Positions 1-7,838 of a stretch of DNA of 64,000 bases are shown here, in pieces (within the stretch, counting starts at the first letter, position 1; each line of letters begins with the position of its first letter). The position numbers were made by a program, and so were the translations under genes. Source of the stretch: Planomicrobium okeanokoites (GTDB lineage Bacteria > Bacillota > Bacilli > Bacillales_A > Planococcaceae); the NCBI RefSeq assembly GCF_003428875.1, contig NZ_QQRS01000003.1, positions 248,001 to 312,000 on the forward strand. The letters run 5' to 3'. Under the pieces are notes generated by a model that saw only the letters and a program-made list of their open reading frames with translations, was not told the DNA's origin and did no database searches.

Positions 1-91
1 AGCTTCACGCACTGTAACTGAGAGGAAAGCAGGACTGGATCCTGACAAGGAAAAGGCGGTTCTGAATGATTGGAATGAAAAAGGACTATAA
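1..91 (+). CDS. 3' end of an unidentified gene (cut by window edge)
   Basis: An open frame runs in from the left edge and stops at TAA 89-91, giving 29 residues that end in DWNEKGL. The composition is hydrophilic and rich in Lys, Glu and Asp. Its start lies outside the window and the family is not recognisable from so short a tail. No clear terminator follows before the small ORF at 173. The evidence for a gene is only the open frame and its plausible composition. Confidence 0.45.
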   Translation, partial: ASRTVTERKAGLDPDKEKAVLNDWNEKGL

Positions 92-172
92 ATAAAAGGC
101 GATACTCTCCAAAAAAATCGGCGTTTGTTATAAGATAAGAGTCAACGGCACCTTTGAAAGGGGTGATATCAG

Positions 173-268
173 GTGACAAGCAAATCTCGAATGTCAGCGT
201 CAGGAAAAACTCATGCAAAGCCTGTAATTCAGAATGGCGATACTTTGCGTGGGGGAAGCAAGAACTAA
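173..268 (+). CDS. small ORF, possible leader peptide of the FusB-like gene
   Basis: A 31-residue ORF starts at GTG 173, with a purine-rich ribosome site (AAAGGGG, about 157-163) at a good distance, and stops at TAA 266-268. The peptide is hydrophilic and basic, with no recognised family. It ends about 33 nt before a stem that masks the ribosome site of the next gene, and 73 nt before that gene's start. This is the geometry of a leader peptide used in translational attenuation, as known for ermC and cat. The alternative is an independent small protein. The ribosome site and stop are seen; the regulatory role is inferred. Confidence 0.5.
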   Translation: MTSKSRMSASGKTHAKPVIQNGDTLRGGSKN

Positions 269-299
269 TTCGCCCGTAAATGTGTCATTCGAACATGGC

Positions 300-332
300 T
301 TCCTTATAAATGACCAATCAAACCATAAGGAG
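300..332 (+). promoter_or_regulatory. stem masking the Shine-Dalgarno of the FusB-like gene
   Basis: TCCTTAT (301-307) is the exact complement of ATAAGGA (325-331), which contains the ribosome site of the gene starting at 342. A further T-G pair extends the stem. Folded, the AAGGAG would be hidden. A second small inverted pair (ATGT/ACAT, about 283-296) lies just upstream and could act as an alternative partner structure. Together with the upstream ORF this suggests translational attenuation. Confidence 0.45.
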
Positions 333-341
333 TGTTTCAAA

Positions 342-1028
342 ATGATACATGTAAAAGAAACAAGCGATAAACAAGGAACTGCCGGCGAGCGGCCGGAAGC
401 TTTTATACGCAACGATCAGTTCAACTTTATCAAAGGCCAGACAAAAATCCTGGTCAATGGCAAAGCGAGCAGCAGCGATGCGGAAGTGCTGAGCGTGCTG
501 CGCCATCTCGCCCAGGAAAAAGTTTTCAGCCTTTTCCCTTCATTGAACGATGAACAAAAAGCTGTGTTGAAACCGTTGACCGCTGTAAAGGAAACAGCTG
601 AAGCGGAAGCCTTTCTTGAACAATTATCGGCATACCTGCTGCCGTTCAAAAGTGTAACGGATCAGAACCTGAAAAAATTATTCCCGAAAGCGAAAAAGCT
701 GAAAGGGCCGAAGCTCGAAACGGTTGACTTCAAAAAGCTGTCGTATCTCGGCTGGATTGAAAGTGCGACACTCATGTATCTGGTCATCGAAAAGGATGGC
801 CGACTGGAAGGCATCCACGGCAGCTTCAATCGCAGTGCAAAACACGGCATCTGTTCGATTTGCAACAAGCATAACGAAGTAGGCCTTTTCACCGCCAAGA
901 CTAAAGGTTCCAGCCCGGATAATTTCGTCAAACGCGGCAACTATATCTGTCAGGATAACGATTCCTGCAATCGAAATATCGATACCTTGGAGCGTCTCCA
1001 TGATTTTGTGGAACGCCTGCAAAAATAA
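342..1028 (+). CDS. FusB/FusC-like EF-G-binding zinc-finger protein
   Basis: The 228-residue product resembles the FusB/FBP family, whose members bind elongation factor G and help free it from stalled ribosomes, giving fusidic acid resistance in staphylococci. A helical N-terminal half is followed by a C-terminal treble-clef-like zinc finger: CSIC near residues 169-172 and a second Cys pair in ICQDNDSC near 203-210. The length is close to FusB (about 213). ATG 342 is preferred over the longer ATG 234 because it has AAGGAG 8-13 nt upstream and gives the family length. A strong terminator follows. The family is confident; true fusidic acid resistance is not shown. Confidence 0.85.
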   Translation: MIHVKETSDKQGTAGERPEAFIRNDQFNFIKGQTKILVNGKASSSDAEVLSVLRHLAQEKVFSLFPSLNDEQKAVLKPLTAVKETAEAEAFLEQLSAYLLPFKSVTDQNLKKLFPKAKKLKGPKLETVDFKKLSYLGWIESATLMYLVIEKDGRLEGIHGSFNRSAKHGICSICNKHNEVGLFTAKTKGSSPDNFVKRGNYICQDNDSCNRNIDTLERLHDFVERLQK

Positions 1029-1039
1029 TGAAAATAAGT

Positions 1040-1068
1040 GCTTTCCGGGAAACCGGAAAGCTTTTTTT
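1040..1068 (+). terminator. terminator of the FusB-like gene
   Basis: GCTTTCCGG and CCGGAAAGC form a perfect 9-bp stem with a GAAA loop, followed by seven T. It closes the FusB-like transcript before the ribose operon. Confidence 0.9.
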
Positions 1069-1133
1069 ATTGGAGAAAACAGCTTGACACCAGGGTGTGG
1101 GACAAAGGATATCCCAATTGTCAGAATTTCAGG

Positions 1134-1162
1134 TTGACAATGTGTGGAACAGAATATATATT
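1134..1162 (+). promoter_or_regulatory. sigma-A-type promoter of the ribose operon
   Basis: TTGACA (1134-1139) and TATATT (1157-1162) are separated by exactly 17 bp. The predicted start site falls inside the palindrome immediately downstream, so a bound repressor would block initiation. Confidence 0.85.
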
Positions 1163-1182
1163 ATGTGTAACCGGTTACACAT
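1163..1182 (+). promoter_or_regulatory. 20-bp perfect palindrome, RbsR operator or cre site
   Basis: ATGTGTAACCGGTTACACAT is a perfect palindrome with the central CG typical of LacI-family operators. It also fits the CcpA cre consensus (TGTAANCGNTNNCA type). It overlaps the expected transcription start of rbsR. RbsR autorepression, with possible CcpA catabolite repression at the same site, is inferred. Confidence 0.85.
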
Positions 1183-1204
1183 TACAGACTGAGAGGTTAG
1201 ACTT

Positions 1205-2188
1205 ATGACGACGATTAGGGATGTAGCTAAAAAAGCGGGCGTTTCCGTTGCAACAGTTTCAAGATTTTTGAACGGCAATGGTTATGTCAGCCAAGAGGCG
1301 GCAATTGCCGTGAAAGCGGCTGTAGAAGAGCTGAACTATGAGCTGAATACGGTTGCCCGCTCGCTTTCTACCAAAAAGTCGAATCTGATTGGTTTAATCC
1401 TGCCGGATATTACAAACCCCTTTTTTCCGGAACTTGCCCGAGCTGTGGAAGACGTGGCATTGACGTACGGCTACACTGTGGTGTTGTGTAATTCCGATGA
1501 AGATCCGAAAAAAGAGAAGAATTACATTGAAACCTTGAAGAAAAAATATATCGCCGGTTTTATTGTCACATCCAACCAGCTCGATGCACCCCATTACGCT
1601 AATTTAAAACTGCCGGTTGTTGCACTTGACCGCGTCATCAACGAGCAGATACCGACTGTCGTATCGAACAATAGGCAGGGCGGTTTTATGGGAGCGCAGG
1701 CTTTAGTGGACAGAGGGAGCAAAAATCTGCTGTTCCTTAGAGGTCCGGAAGATTTCGGTTCGGCAAATGACCGTTACATCGGATTCAAAGATGCAATGGA
1801 GAGGAACAGCGTTGCTTACGAAACAGTATTCTGTCCTTTTCATTTCGCGGAGTCAGAAAGCATTGTGGAAAAGATTTTGCAGGACAATAAAGACATCGAT
1901 GGCATATTCGCCAGCAGTGATGTGCAGGCAGCTGGAGCGTTAAAAGCAGCCCACAATCTGGGGCTGGCTGTACCGAAAGATTTACAGATTATCGGTTTTG
2001 ACGGAATTTCAATGGGAGAAATGATGACGCCCGCTTTGACGACTATCGCTCAGGATATTTATAAAATGGGCGCTATTGCAGCCAGGGTGCTGATCAAACA
2101 GATTGAAGGCCAGCCGATTGATAATTTTATGAACGAAATTCCTGTAAGTCTGGTAGTTCGGGGAACGACGAAAGGAGCGGTGACATGA
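1205..2188 (+). CDS. rbsR: RbsR, LacI-family repressor of the ribose operon
   Basis: The 327-residue protein has a LacI-type helix-turn-helix at residues 3-22 (TIRDVAKKAGVSVATVSRFL) and a periplasmic-binding-like sensor domain (residues about 60-320) ending in the usual SLVVRGTT. It is expected to repress rbs genes until ribose is available. It is the first gene of the operon and its TGA overlaps the rbsK ATG (ATGA), so the two are translationally coupled. The perfect palindrome directly upstream is its likely operator. Length and position match Bacillus RbsR. Confidence 0.93.
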   Translation: MTTIRDVAKKAGVSVATVSRFLNGNGYVSQEAAIAVKAAVEELNYELNTVARSLSTKKSNLIGLILPDITNPFFPELARAVEDVALTYGYTVVLCNSDEDPKKEKNYIETLKKKYIAGFIVTSNQLDAPHYANLKLPVVALDRVINEQIPTVVSNNRQGGFMGAQALVDRGSKNLLFLRGPEDFGSANDRYIGFKDAMERNSVAYETVFCPFHFAESESIVEKILQDNKDIDGIFASSDVQAAGALKAAHNLGLAVPKDLQIIGFDGISMGEMMTPALTTIAQDIYKMGAIAARVLIKQIEGQPIDNFMNEIPVSLVVRGTTKGAVT

Positions 2189-3066
2189 TTACAGTAGTAG
2201 GCAGTATCAATATGGATCTCGTTGTGCGGACGGACCGATTCCCGAAGCAGGGAGAAACAGCACTTGGAGATTTGTACACGACGATACCAGGCGGTAAAGG
2301 AGCTAATCAGGCTGTTGCGGCTTCCAGGATCGGAAGTGATGTACAGATGGTTGGTGCAGTAGGAACTGATGCGTTCGGACGAGTGCTGGTTGAAGGTCTG
2401 GACGCAGAAGGTGTACACATTGAACACGTCAAGCAATTGGATGGAATGAGCGGAATCGCCAACATCCTGCTTTCTGAAGGAGATAACAGGATCATCGTGG
2501 TGCCGGGTGCGAACCATCTGCTTAAGCAAGAAGAAATAGATGGTTTGGAATACCTGTTTGAAGCGAGTGATCTTGTAATCATGCAATTGGAGATTCCACT
2601 GCCTGTTGTGCAGCGGACTTTGGAAATTTGCCGCCGCATTGGTACGCCGACTATTCTGAATCCGGCGCCATCAGCGGGTTATCGCAAAGAGATGGAACCT
2701 TATTGGACCTACCTGACTCCAAATGAATCAGAAGCGGAAGAAATTTTCGGTGCCGAATGGGAAAATGCTTTGGAGCAATTTCCGAACCGCCTTATTGTGA
2801 CATTGGGTAAAAAAGGAGCCCGCTATTTCGACGGCGTGAAACATGTGCTTGTCGAAGGATACGAAACGCAAGTTGTGGATACGACAGGGGCCGGTGATAC
2901 ATTCAATGGCGCACTTGGCGTGGCGATTTCAGAACAAATGCCTTTTGAAGAAGCTGTTCGTTTTGCCAATGCCGCGGCATCCTTATCAGTAGAAAAAATG
3001 GGTGCACAAGGTGGAATGCCGAAAAAAGAAGCAGTTCTCGCAAGAATGCGTGGTGCTTCGAAGTGA
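2185..3066 (+). CDS. rbsK: ribokinase
   Basis: The 293-residue PfkB-family sugar kinase phosphorylates ribose to ribose-5-phosphate in the cytoplasm. The first signature (PGGKGANQAVAA) is near residues 35-46, and the second, DTTGAGDTFNGAL, near 232-244 carries the anion hole and catalytic Asp. The start overlaps the rbsR stop, and its own stop overlaps the GTG of rbsD. The context inside a full rbs operon makes ribose the clear substrate. Confidence 0.95.
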   Translation: MITVVGSINMDLVVRTDRFPKQGETALGDLYTTIPGGKGANQAVAASRIGSDVQMVGAVGTDAFGRVLVEGLDAEGVHIEHVKQLDGMSGIANILLSEGDNRIIVVPGANHLLKQEEIDGLEYLFEASDLVIMQLEIPLPVVQRTLEICRRIGTPTILNPAPSAGYRKEMEPYWTYLTPNESEAEEIFGAEWENALEQFPNRLIVTLGKKGARYFDGVKHVLVEGYETQVVDTTGAGDTFNGALGVAISEQMPFEEAVRFANAAASLSVEKMGAQGGMPKKEAVLARMRGASK

Positions 3067-3449
3067 AAAAACAAGGAATGATCAACCGTGACATCGCAGC
3101 CTCGCTGGCGGGATTCGGCCACACAGATCGATTGGTGATTGCAGACTGCGGCCTGCCGATACCGAAAGGCGTTCCCTGCATCGATTTATCTTATGAATTG
3201 GGCAAGCCGTCATTTGTCGATATTCTGGATGCTGTGATTGCGGACTTTCAACATGAAGCCGCTTTTATTGCCGGTGAAATAGAACTGGCAAATCCGGAAA
3301 TCGAATCAAAAATTAAAGAGCGAACAGCTGTATCTTGTATTACGCATGAAGAGTTAAAGGAAATGAGCAGAGACGCCAAACTGATAATCCGTACCGGTGA
3401 AGCGACTCCATACGCTAATATTGTGCTGCAGTCAGGTGTTATTTTCTAG
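3063..3449 (+). CDS. rbsD: D-ribose pyranase
   Basis: The 128-residue RbsD converts beta-pyranose to furanose forms of ribose, feeding ribokinase. It shows the family N-terminus (MKKQGMIN) and GHTDRLVIADCGLP near residues 20-33, which contains the catalytic His, and ends RTGEATPYANIVLQSG as in Bacillus RbsD. The start is GTG 3063, overlapping the rbsK stop. An internal ATG at 3078 has AAGGA directly against it, too close for use, and would lose the conserved N-terminus. Confidence 0.93.
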   Translation: MKKQGMINRDIAASLAGFGHTDRLVIADCGLPIPKGVPCIDLSYELGKPSFVDILDAVIADFQHEAAFIAGEIELANPEIESKIKERTAVSCITHEELKEMSRDAKLIIRTGEATPYANIVLQSGVIF

Positions 3450-3467
3450 AAAGGCAGGTGTAAAACC

Positions 3468-4970
3468 ATGATTGAAATGACAGGTATTTCGAAAGCGTTC
3501 AGCGGTAACCAAGTACTGAAAGACGTTTCTTTTTCATTGGAGAAAGGTGAAATACATGCCTTGATGGGAGAAAACGGAGCCGGAAAATCTACCATGATGA
3601 AAGTGTTGACGGGAATCTATAAGCGTGATGCCGGCACCATTATAGTCAAAGGGGAAGAAGTGAATTTCACTTCACCCAAAGAGGCGGAAAAAGCCGGAAT
3701 TGCAGTAATTCACCAGGAACTGAATATCCTGCCGCATCTGTCGATTGCTGAAAATCTGTTTCTCGGGAAAGAAGAAACCGTCGGTAAAACAAGTATTCTG
3801 AGAACCAAAAGCATGAACACCAAAACAAAGAAAATTCTTGGGGAATTAGGGCTCGATGTGAACCCTTCATCTCCAGCGAGTGAATTATCGGTCGGCAAGC
3901 AGCAAATCGTGGAAATCGCGAAAGCATTGTCCGCAGAAGCTGAAGTCATTGTAATGGACGAACCGACTGCGGCTTTGACTGACCGGGAAATCGACACGCT
4001 CTTCAAGACGATTCGGAACCTGCAGAAAAAGGGCGTTTCGTTCATCTATATTTCCCACAGGATGGAAGAGATTTTCTCTCTCTGTGACCGGATTACTGTA
4101 CTGCGGGACGGCGAATTTGCGGGAGTGAAATATATTAAGGACACATCCTTTGAAGAAATTGTCCAGTTGATGGTAGGCCGTGAACTCGGCGAGCGTTTCC
4201 CGGAAAGGCACGCCGAGATTGGCGAAGTAAAGCTTGCAGTCAATGGATTGTCGAGAAAAGGGTGTTTTGAAAATATATCGTTTGTGTTGCATAAAGGTGA
4301 GGTGCTTTCAATCGCGGGTCTGATGGGAGCCGGACGGACGGAAGTGGCTGAAACACTATTCGGTTACCGGAAAGCTGATGCGGGCGATGTAGAGCTGGAC
4401 GGCAAGAAAGTAAAAATCAACAGTCCACGCGCTGCTAAGAATTTAGGCATCGGTTATGTAACTGAAGACCGGAAATCAGAAGGCTTGCTGGTGGACTTCA
4501 CAGTCGAAGAGAATATCAGTCTGACCAACTTCCATGAAATTTCGAAGTACGGCTTGATTTCGCAGAAGAAAGAAAGTGCGCTTTATCAATCAATGAAAGA
4601 ACGGCTGGGCATCAGGACTTCCGGTCCTCACCAGACAGCGAAATCGCTGAGCGGGGGAAATCAGCAAAAAGTCGTCATTGCAAAATGGATTGGCATTGAA
4701 CCCGAATTACTGATCTTAGATGAACCGACCCGAGGTGTGGACGTTGGCGCAAAAAAAGAGATTTACTCAATCATCAACCAACTTGCGGAGCGGGGCGTCG
4801 CTATTCTGATGATTTCATCTGAATTACCGGAAGTGCTCGGCATGGCTGACCGTGTTCTCATCATGCATGAAGGTAAACTTGCAGGTGAGTTGTCAAAAGA
4901 AGAAATGACACAGGAAAAAATTATGCACTACGCTACTGGAGGTGAAAGTAATGCAGCTCAAAACAGCTAA
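3468..4970 (+). CDS. rbsA: ribose ABC transporter ATP-binding protein
   Basis: The 500-residue protein holds two fused ABC ATPase domains, as usual for sugar importers of the RbsA/MglA type. The first has Walker [10 protein letters not shown] (about residue 35), signature LSVGKQQ and Walker B VIVMDEP. The second has a degenerate Walker A (GLMGAGRTE, about 286), signature LSGGNQQK and LLILDEP, so one site is probably hydrolysis-poor, as is typical. It energises RbsBC import. The ribosome site is AAAGGCAGG upstream of ATG 3468. It overlaps rbsC. Confidence 0.95.
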   Translation: MIEMTGISKAFSGNQVLKDVSFSLEKGEIHALMGENGAGKSTMMKVLTGIYKRDAGTIIVKGEEVNFTSPKEAEKAGIAVIHQELNILPHLSIAENLFLGKEETVGKTSILRTKSMNTKTKKILGELGLDVNPSSPASELSVGKQQIVEIAKALSAEAEVIVMDEPTAALTDREIDTLFKTIRNLQKKGVSFIYISHRMEEIFSLCDRITVLRDGEFAGVKYIKDTSFEEIVQLMVGRELGERFPERHAEIGEVKLAVNGLSRKGCFENISFVLHKGEVLSIAGLMGAGRTEVAETLFGYRKADAGDVELDGKKVKINSPRAAKNLGIGYVTEDRKSEGLLVDFTVEENISLTNFHEISKYGLISQKKESALYQSMKERLGIRTSGPHQTAKSLSGGNQQKVVIAKWIGIEPELLILDEPTRGVDVGAKKEIYSIINQLAERGVAILMISSELPEVLGMADRVLIMHEGKLAGELSKEEMTQEKIMHYATGGESNAAQNS

Positions 4971-5895
4971 TCAATCACTATTTCAAAAAATTGCACCGTT
5001 TATCGGCTTAATCCTCATTATTGTAATCATTACTTTACTGAATCCTGGATTTCTTTCGCTGAATAATATCCTCAACGTCCTGAGGCAAGTATCGATCAAT
5101 GCTTTGATTGCCTTTGGAATGACCTTTGTCATTCTGACAGGAGGCATCGATTTATCGGTCGGCTCAATTCTGGCACTGACCGGAGCTGTGACTGCCGGAA
5201 TGATGGCAAGCGGAGTTGATCCGATCTTGGCCATGTTCGTCGGTCTTTTGCTAGGCGCGTTACTTGGAGCCTTTAACGGAGTAATTATTGCTAAAGGGAA
5301 GGTTGCACCATTTATTGCAACTTTAGCGACAATGACGATTTATCGGGGGATAACGCTCGTTTATACGGAAGGCCGCCCGGTTTCCGGAATCGGTGACGGC
5401 GGTGCATTCCAAATGTTGGGCAGAGGATATTTCCTCGGCATACCTATACCGGTTGTAACCATGATCATCAGTTTTCTTATTCTATATTTCATCTTAAAGA
5501 AAACGACTTTCGGACGCCGTGTTTACGCAGTAGGCGGAAATGAAGAAGCGTCGATTCTTTCGGGAATCAATGCAGATCGCATCAAAATCTATGTCTACTC
5601 GTTGATCGGCTTCCTGTCAGCTTTTGCGGCATTGATTCTGACATCGCGCCTGAATTCAGCGCAACCGACTGCCGGGCAGATGTTCGAGCTTGATGCCATC
5701 GCGGCAGTGGTGCTGGGCGGCACGAGCTTAACTGGCGGACGCGGCTGGATTGTCGGTACTTTGATCGGTGCTTTGATCATTGGTGTATTGAATAATGGTT
5801 TGAACTTAATTGGGGTTTCGTCCTTCTTCCAGCAAGTGGTGAAGGGTGCAGTCATATTATTGGCGGTTCTGTTGGATCGTAAAAAAACAGCATAA
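4951..5895 (+). CDS. rbsC: ribose ABC transporter permease
   Basis: The 314-residue membrane protein has about ten hydrophobic segments and the family regions [18 protein letters not shown] (about residues 51-68) and [19 protein letters not shown] (about 252-270). It forms the ribose channel with RbsA. ATG 4951 is chosen over GTG 4942 because GGAGGTG sits 6-7 nt before it. The gene overlaps the end of rbsA by 20 bp. Confidence 0.94.
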   Translation: MQLKTANQSLFQKIAPFIGLILIIVIITLLNPGFLSLNNILNVLRQVSINALIAFGMTFVILTGGIDLSVGSILALTGAVTAGMMASGVDPILAMFVGLLLGALLGAFNGVIIAKGKVAPFIATLATMTIYRGITLVYTEGRPVSGIGDGGAFQMLGRGYFLGIPIPVVTMIISFLILYFILKKTTFGRRVYAVGGNEEASILSGINADRIKIYVYSLIGFLSAFAALILTSRLNSAQPTAGQMFELDAIAAVVLGGTSLTGGRGWIVGTLIGALIIGVLNNGLNLIGVSSFFQQVVKGAVILLAVLLDRKKTA

Positions 5896-5908
5896 GGAGT
5901 GTGGGAGA

Positions 5909-6835
5909 ATGAACAAGTTCAAGTTTCTAGCAATGTTGGTGGCCATGATGGTTTTAGCGGCATGTTCAATGGAAGGTCCGGGCTCAGGTTCAGAAGAGGA
6001 GTCAGGCGGCAGTACGGAAAGTGATGGGGAATACACAATCGGCTTTTCAATTTCGACATTGAACAATCCTTTCTTTGTAACATTGAGCGAAGGAGCTGAA
6101 GCGAAAGCTGAAGAGCTGGGCGCAGAAATTTCAGTTGTCGATGCTCAGAATGACGCAGCAAAACAAGCGAGTGATGTAGAAGATTTGATCCAGCAAGGTG
6201 TAGATCTTATCATGATCAATCCCGTCGATTCAGAAGCGGTGGCAACTGCAGTCGAATCAGCGAACAACGCTGATATTCCCGTAATTTCGGTTGACCGCAG
6301 TGTAGAAGGCGCAGAAGTGGTTTCACACATTGCCTCTGATAATACAGCTGGTGGAGAAATGGCAGGCGAATACTTGTTGTCACTAGTTGGAGAAGGTGCA
6401 AAAGTGGCTGAGCTCCAAGGAGTACCAGGAGCTTCAGCAACACGTGAACGGGGAGAAGGGTTCAATAATATCGCCCAGGAAAGCCTGGATGTAGTGGCCC
6501 AGCAAACAGCAAACTTTGACCGTGCAGAAGGATTGAGCGTTATGGAAAATATTCTCCAGTCCAATCCGGATATCACAGGCGTTTTTGCTCATAATGATGA
6601 AATGGCATTAGGGGCTCTTGAAGCTATCGAAGCTGCAGGCAAAGATATTCAAGTTGTCGGTTTTGATGCAACGGAAGATGCAGTACAAGCGGTTGAAGAA
6701 GGACGTCTTGCAGGCACAGTTGCCCAAAAACCGGATTTGATCGGTGAAACAGGTGTAGAAACAGCGGTTCAATTCCTTGATGGAGAAGATGTAGAAGCAT
6801 CAATTCCAGTAGAACTTGAATTGATCCAGCCTTAA
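5909..6835 (+). CDS. rbsB: ribose-binding lipoprotein
   Basis: The 308-residue solute-binding protein has a lipoprotein signal peptide (lipobox LAAC at residues 16-19), a Ser/Gly/Glu-rich linker, then a type I periplasmic-binding fold beginning YTIGFSISTLNNPFF. It captures ribose outside the membrane and hands it to RbsAC. ATG 5909 follows AAGGAG and GGGAG; the longer frame from 5846 lies in rbsC and would bury the signal peptide. It is the last gene of the operon. Confidence 0.95.
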   Translation: MNKFKFLAMLVAMMVLAACSMEGPGSGSEEESGGSTESDGEYTIGFSISTLNNPFFVTLSEGAEAKAEELGAEISVVDAQNDAAKQASDVEDLIQQGVDLIMINPVDSEAVATAVESANNADIPVISVDRSVEGAEVVSHIASDNTAGGEMAGEYLLSLVGEGAKVAELQGVPGASATRERGEGFNNIAQESLDVVAQQTANFDRAEGLSVMENILQSNPDITGVFAHNDEMALGALEAIEAAGKDIQVVGFDATEDAVQAVEEGRLAGTVAQKPDLIGETGVETAVQFLDGEDVEASIPVELELIQP

Positions 6836-6861
6836 ACATATACGAATTAAAGAGAGTATTG

Positions 6862-6894
6862 AGCAGCATCCTTGTGAAAGGGTGCTGCTTTTTT
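6862..6894 (+). terminator. terminator of the ribose operon
   Basis: AGCAGCATCCTT and AAGGGTGCTGCT form a 12-bp stem with one T-G pair, followed by six T. It lies 27 nt after rbsB. Confidence 0.9.
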
Positions 6895-7206
6895 CTGTCC
6901 AGCTATAATTTCATTTTCAAGGTTGGGAAAATTTTTCGTGTTTTTGGAAAGAAAAAATAATAAGGATTCAAAAAAATGATGTTTATATATAATAAATATC
7001 GCTAAATTGATTTATTTGTATAAAGTAAGAACTTTTAATAGGGCTTTATCATCTTATCTCCTTATAACGGGTTGGGAAATATTTCTGTCTATTGATTTGA
7101 AAAAATTGTCAGTTTACTATCAAAAGAAGCAAGGTACAAGATATGCCTTATCTGCCGCATGAGCAGCTGACACTATAGAAGAAATACAACTACTGGAGAT
7201 GAAGCC
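6895..7206. other. 312-bp AT-rich intergenic region
   Basis: No gene is seen. The stretch is AT-rich and carries two near-identical blocks, GGTTGGGAAA followed by an AT-rich tract and TTTC, at 6921-6936 and 7070-7085. A promoter-like pair for the next gene lies at 7092-7120. The blocks might be protein-binding sites, but nothing identifies the protein. Confidence 0.5.
7092..7120 (+). promoter_or_regulatory. candidate promoter of the 7207 gene
   Basis: TTGATT (7092-7097) and TACTAT (7115-7120) lie 17 bp apart, about 85 nt before the next start codon. The match to sigma-A boxes is fair. Confidence 0.5.
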
Positions 7207-7767
7207 ATGAAGAGAAGGATAACATCATTGTTGATTATCATATTGCTGATTGTTCTTGGAGTGCTGGGCTATGAATACTTTGATAAAGCGGAAGCTGGCG
7301 GCAGCGTATGGGGATTGGGCAAGTCGTTTGAATCCCTGGAAGAAATCAAGGCTGATTCAGACTTGATTGTGCGTGTCCACATTCCTCTATATTATGATAT
7401 CCGGGAAATCGGTGAAGAGGAGATGACCACCAAACAGGCTTTTTATGAAGTGGCAATTGATGAGGTTTTTCTGGACCGTACCGGTCATGGCTTTGATGAA
7501 GATTCTGAAATCGTAGTCAATCAGGTCATCGGAATGAAAAATTCGGAGGCTGAAGGATATTCAGCGGAAAAAGGTATGAGGCCGTTGAAAACAGGAGACT
7601 ACCTGCTTTTCCTGAAGAAAGTGACTCACCCGACAGACGGGAACACCTATTATGTATCAAACTCTTCCCGCCACATCTATAAATTACGTGGAAAAAATAC
7701 ATTTAAAAATATCGCGTCTGATGAGCTGATGGAAATCGAATATTCTGAGCTTGATGGTGGAAGATGA
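7207..7767 (+). CDS. membrane-anchored or secreted protein of unknown function
   Basis: The 186-residue protein has a basic N-terminus and one hydrophobic segment (residues 6-21) acting as a signal or anchor, then an extracellular domain of mixed beta strands (DSDLIVRVHI, EIVVNQVIG, GDYLLFLKKV). No catalytic motif is recognised. It is monocistronic: its own promoter-like boxes precede it and a strong terminator follows. The DLIVRVHI...GDYLLFL pattern resembles the netrin-like protein at 17178 in general layout only. Confidence 0.7.
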   Translation: MKRRITSLLIIILLIVLGVLGYEYFDKAEAGGSVWGLGKSFESLEEIKADSDLIVRVHIPLYYDIREIGEEEMTTKQAFYEVAIDEVFLDRTGHGFDEDSEIVVNQVIGMKNSEAEGYSAEKGMRPLKTGDYLLFLKKVTHPTDGNTYYVSNSSRHIYKLRGKNTFKNIASDELMEIEYSELDGGR

Positions 7768-7789
7768 GAACAATGCAAATCAGATGAAA

Positions 7790-7837
7790 AGGCTGTTCCA
7801 AAGGTCGGGGAAGCGACTTTGGAACAGCCTTTTTTTG
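7790..7837. terminator. bidirectional terminator between converging genes
   Basis: AGGCTGTTCCAAAG and CTTTGGAACAGCCT pair, with further pairing inside around one bulged G. Seven T follow on the + strand and four A precede it, so it can serve both the 7207 gene and the minus-strand 7839 gene. Confidence 0.88.
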
Positions 7838-7838
7838 T

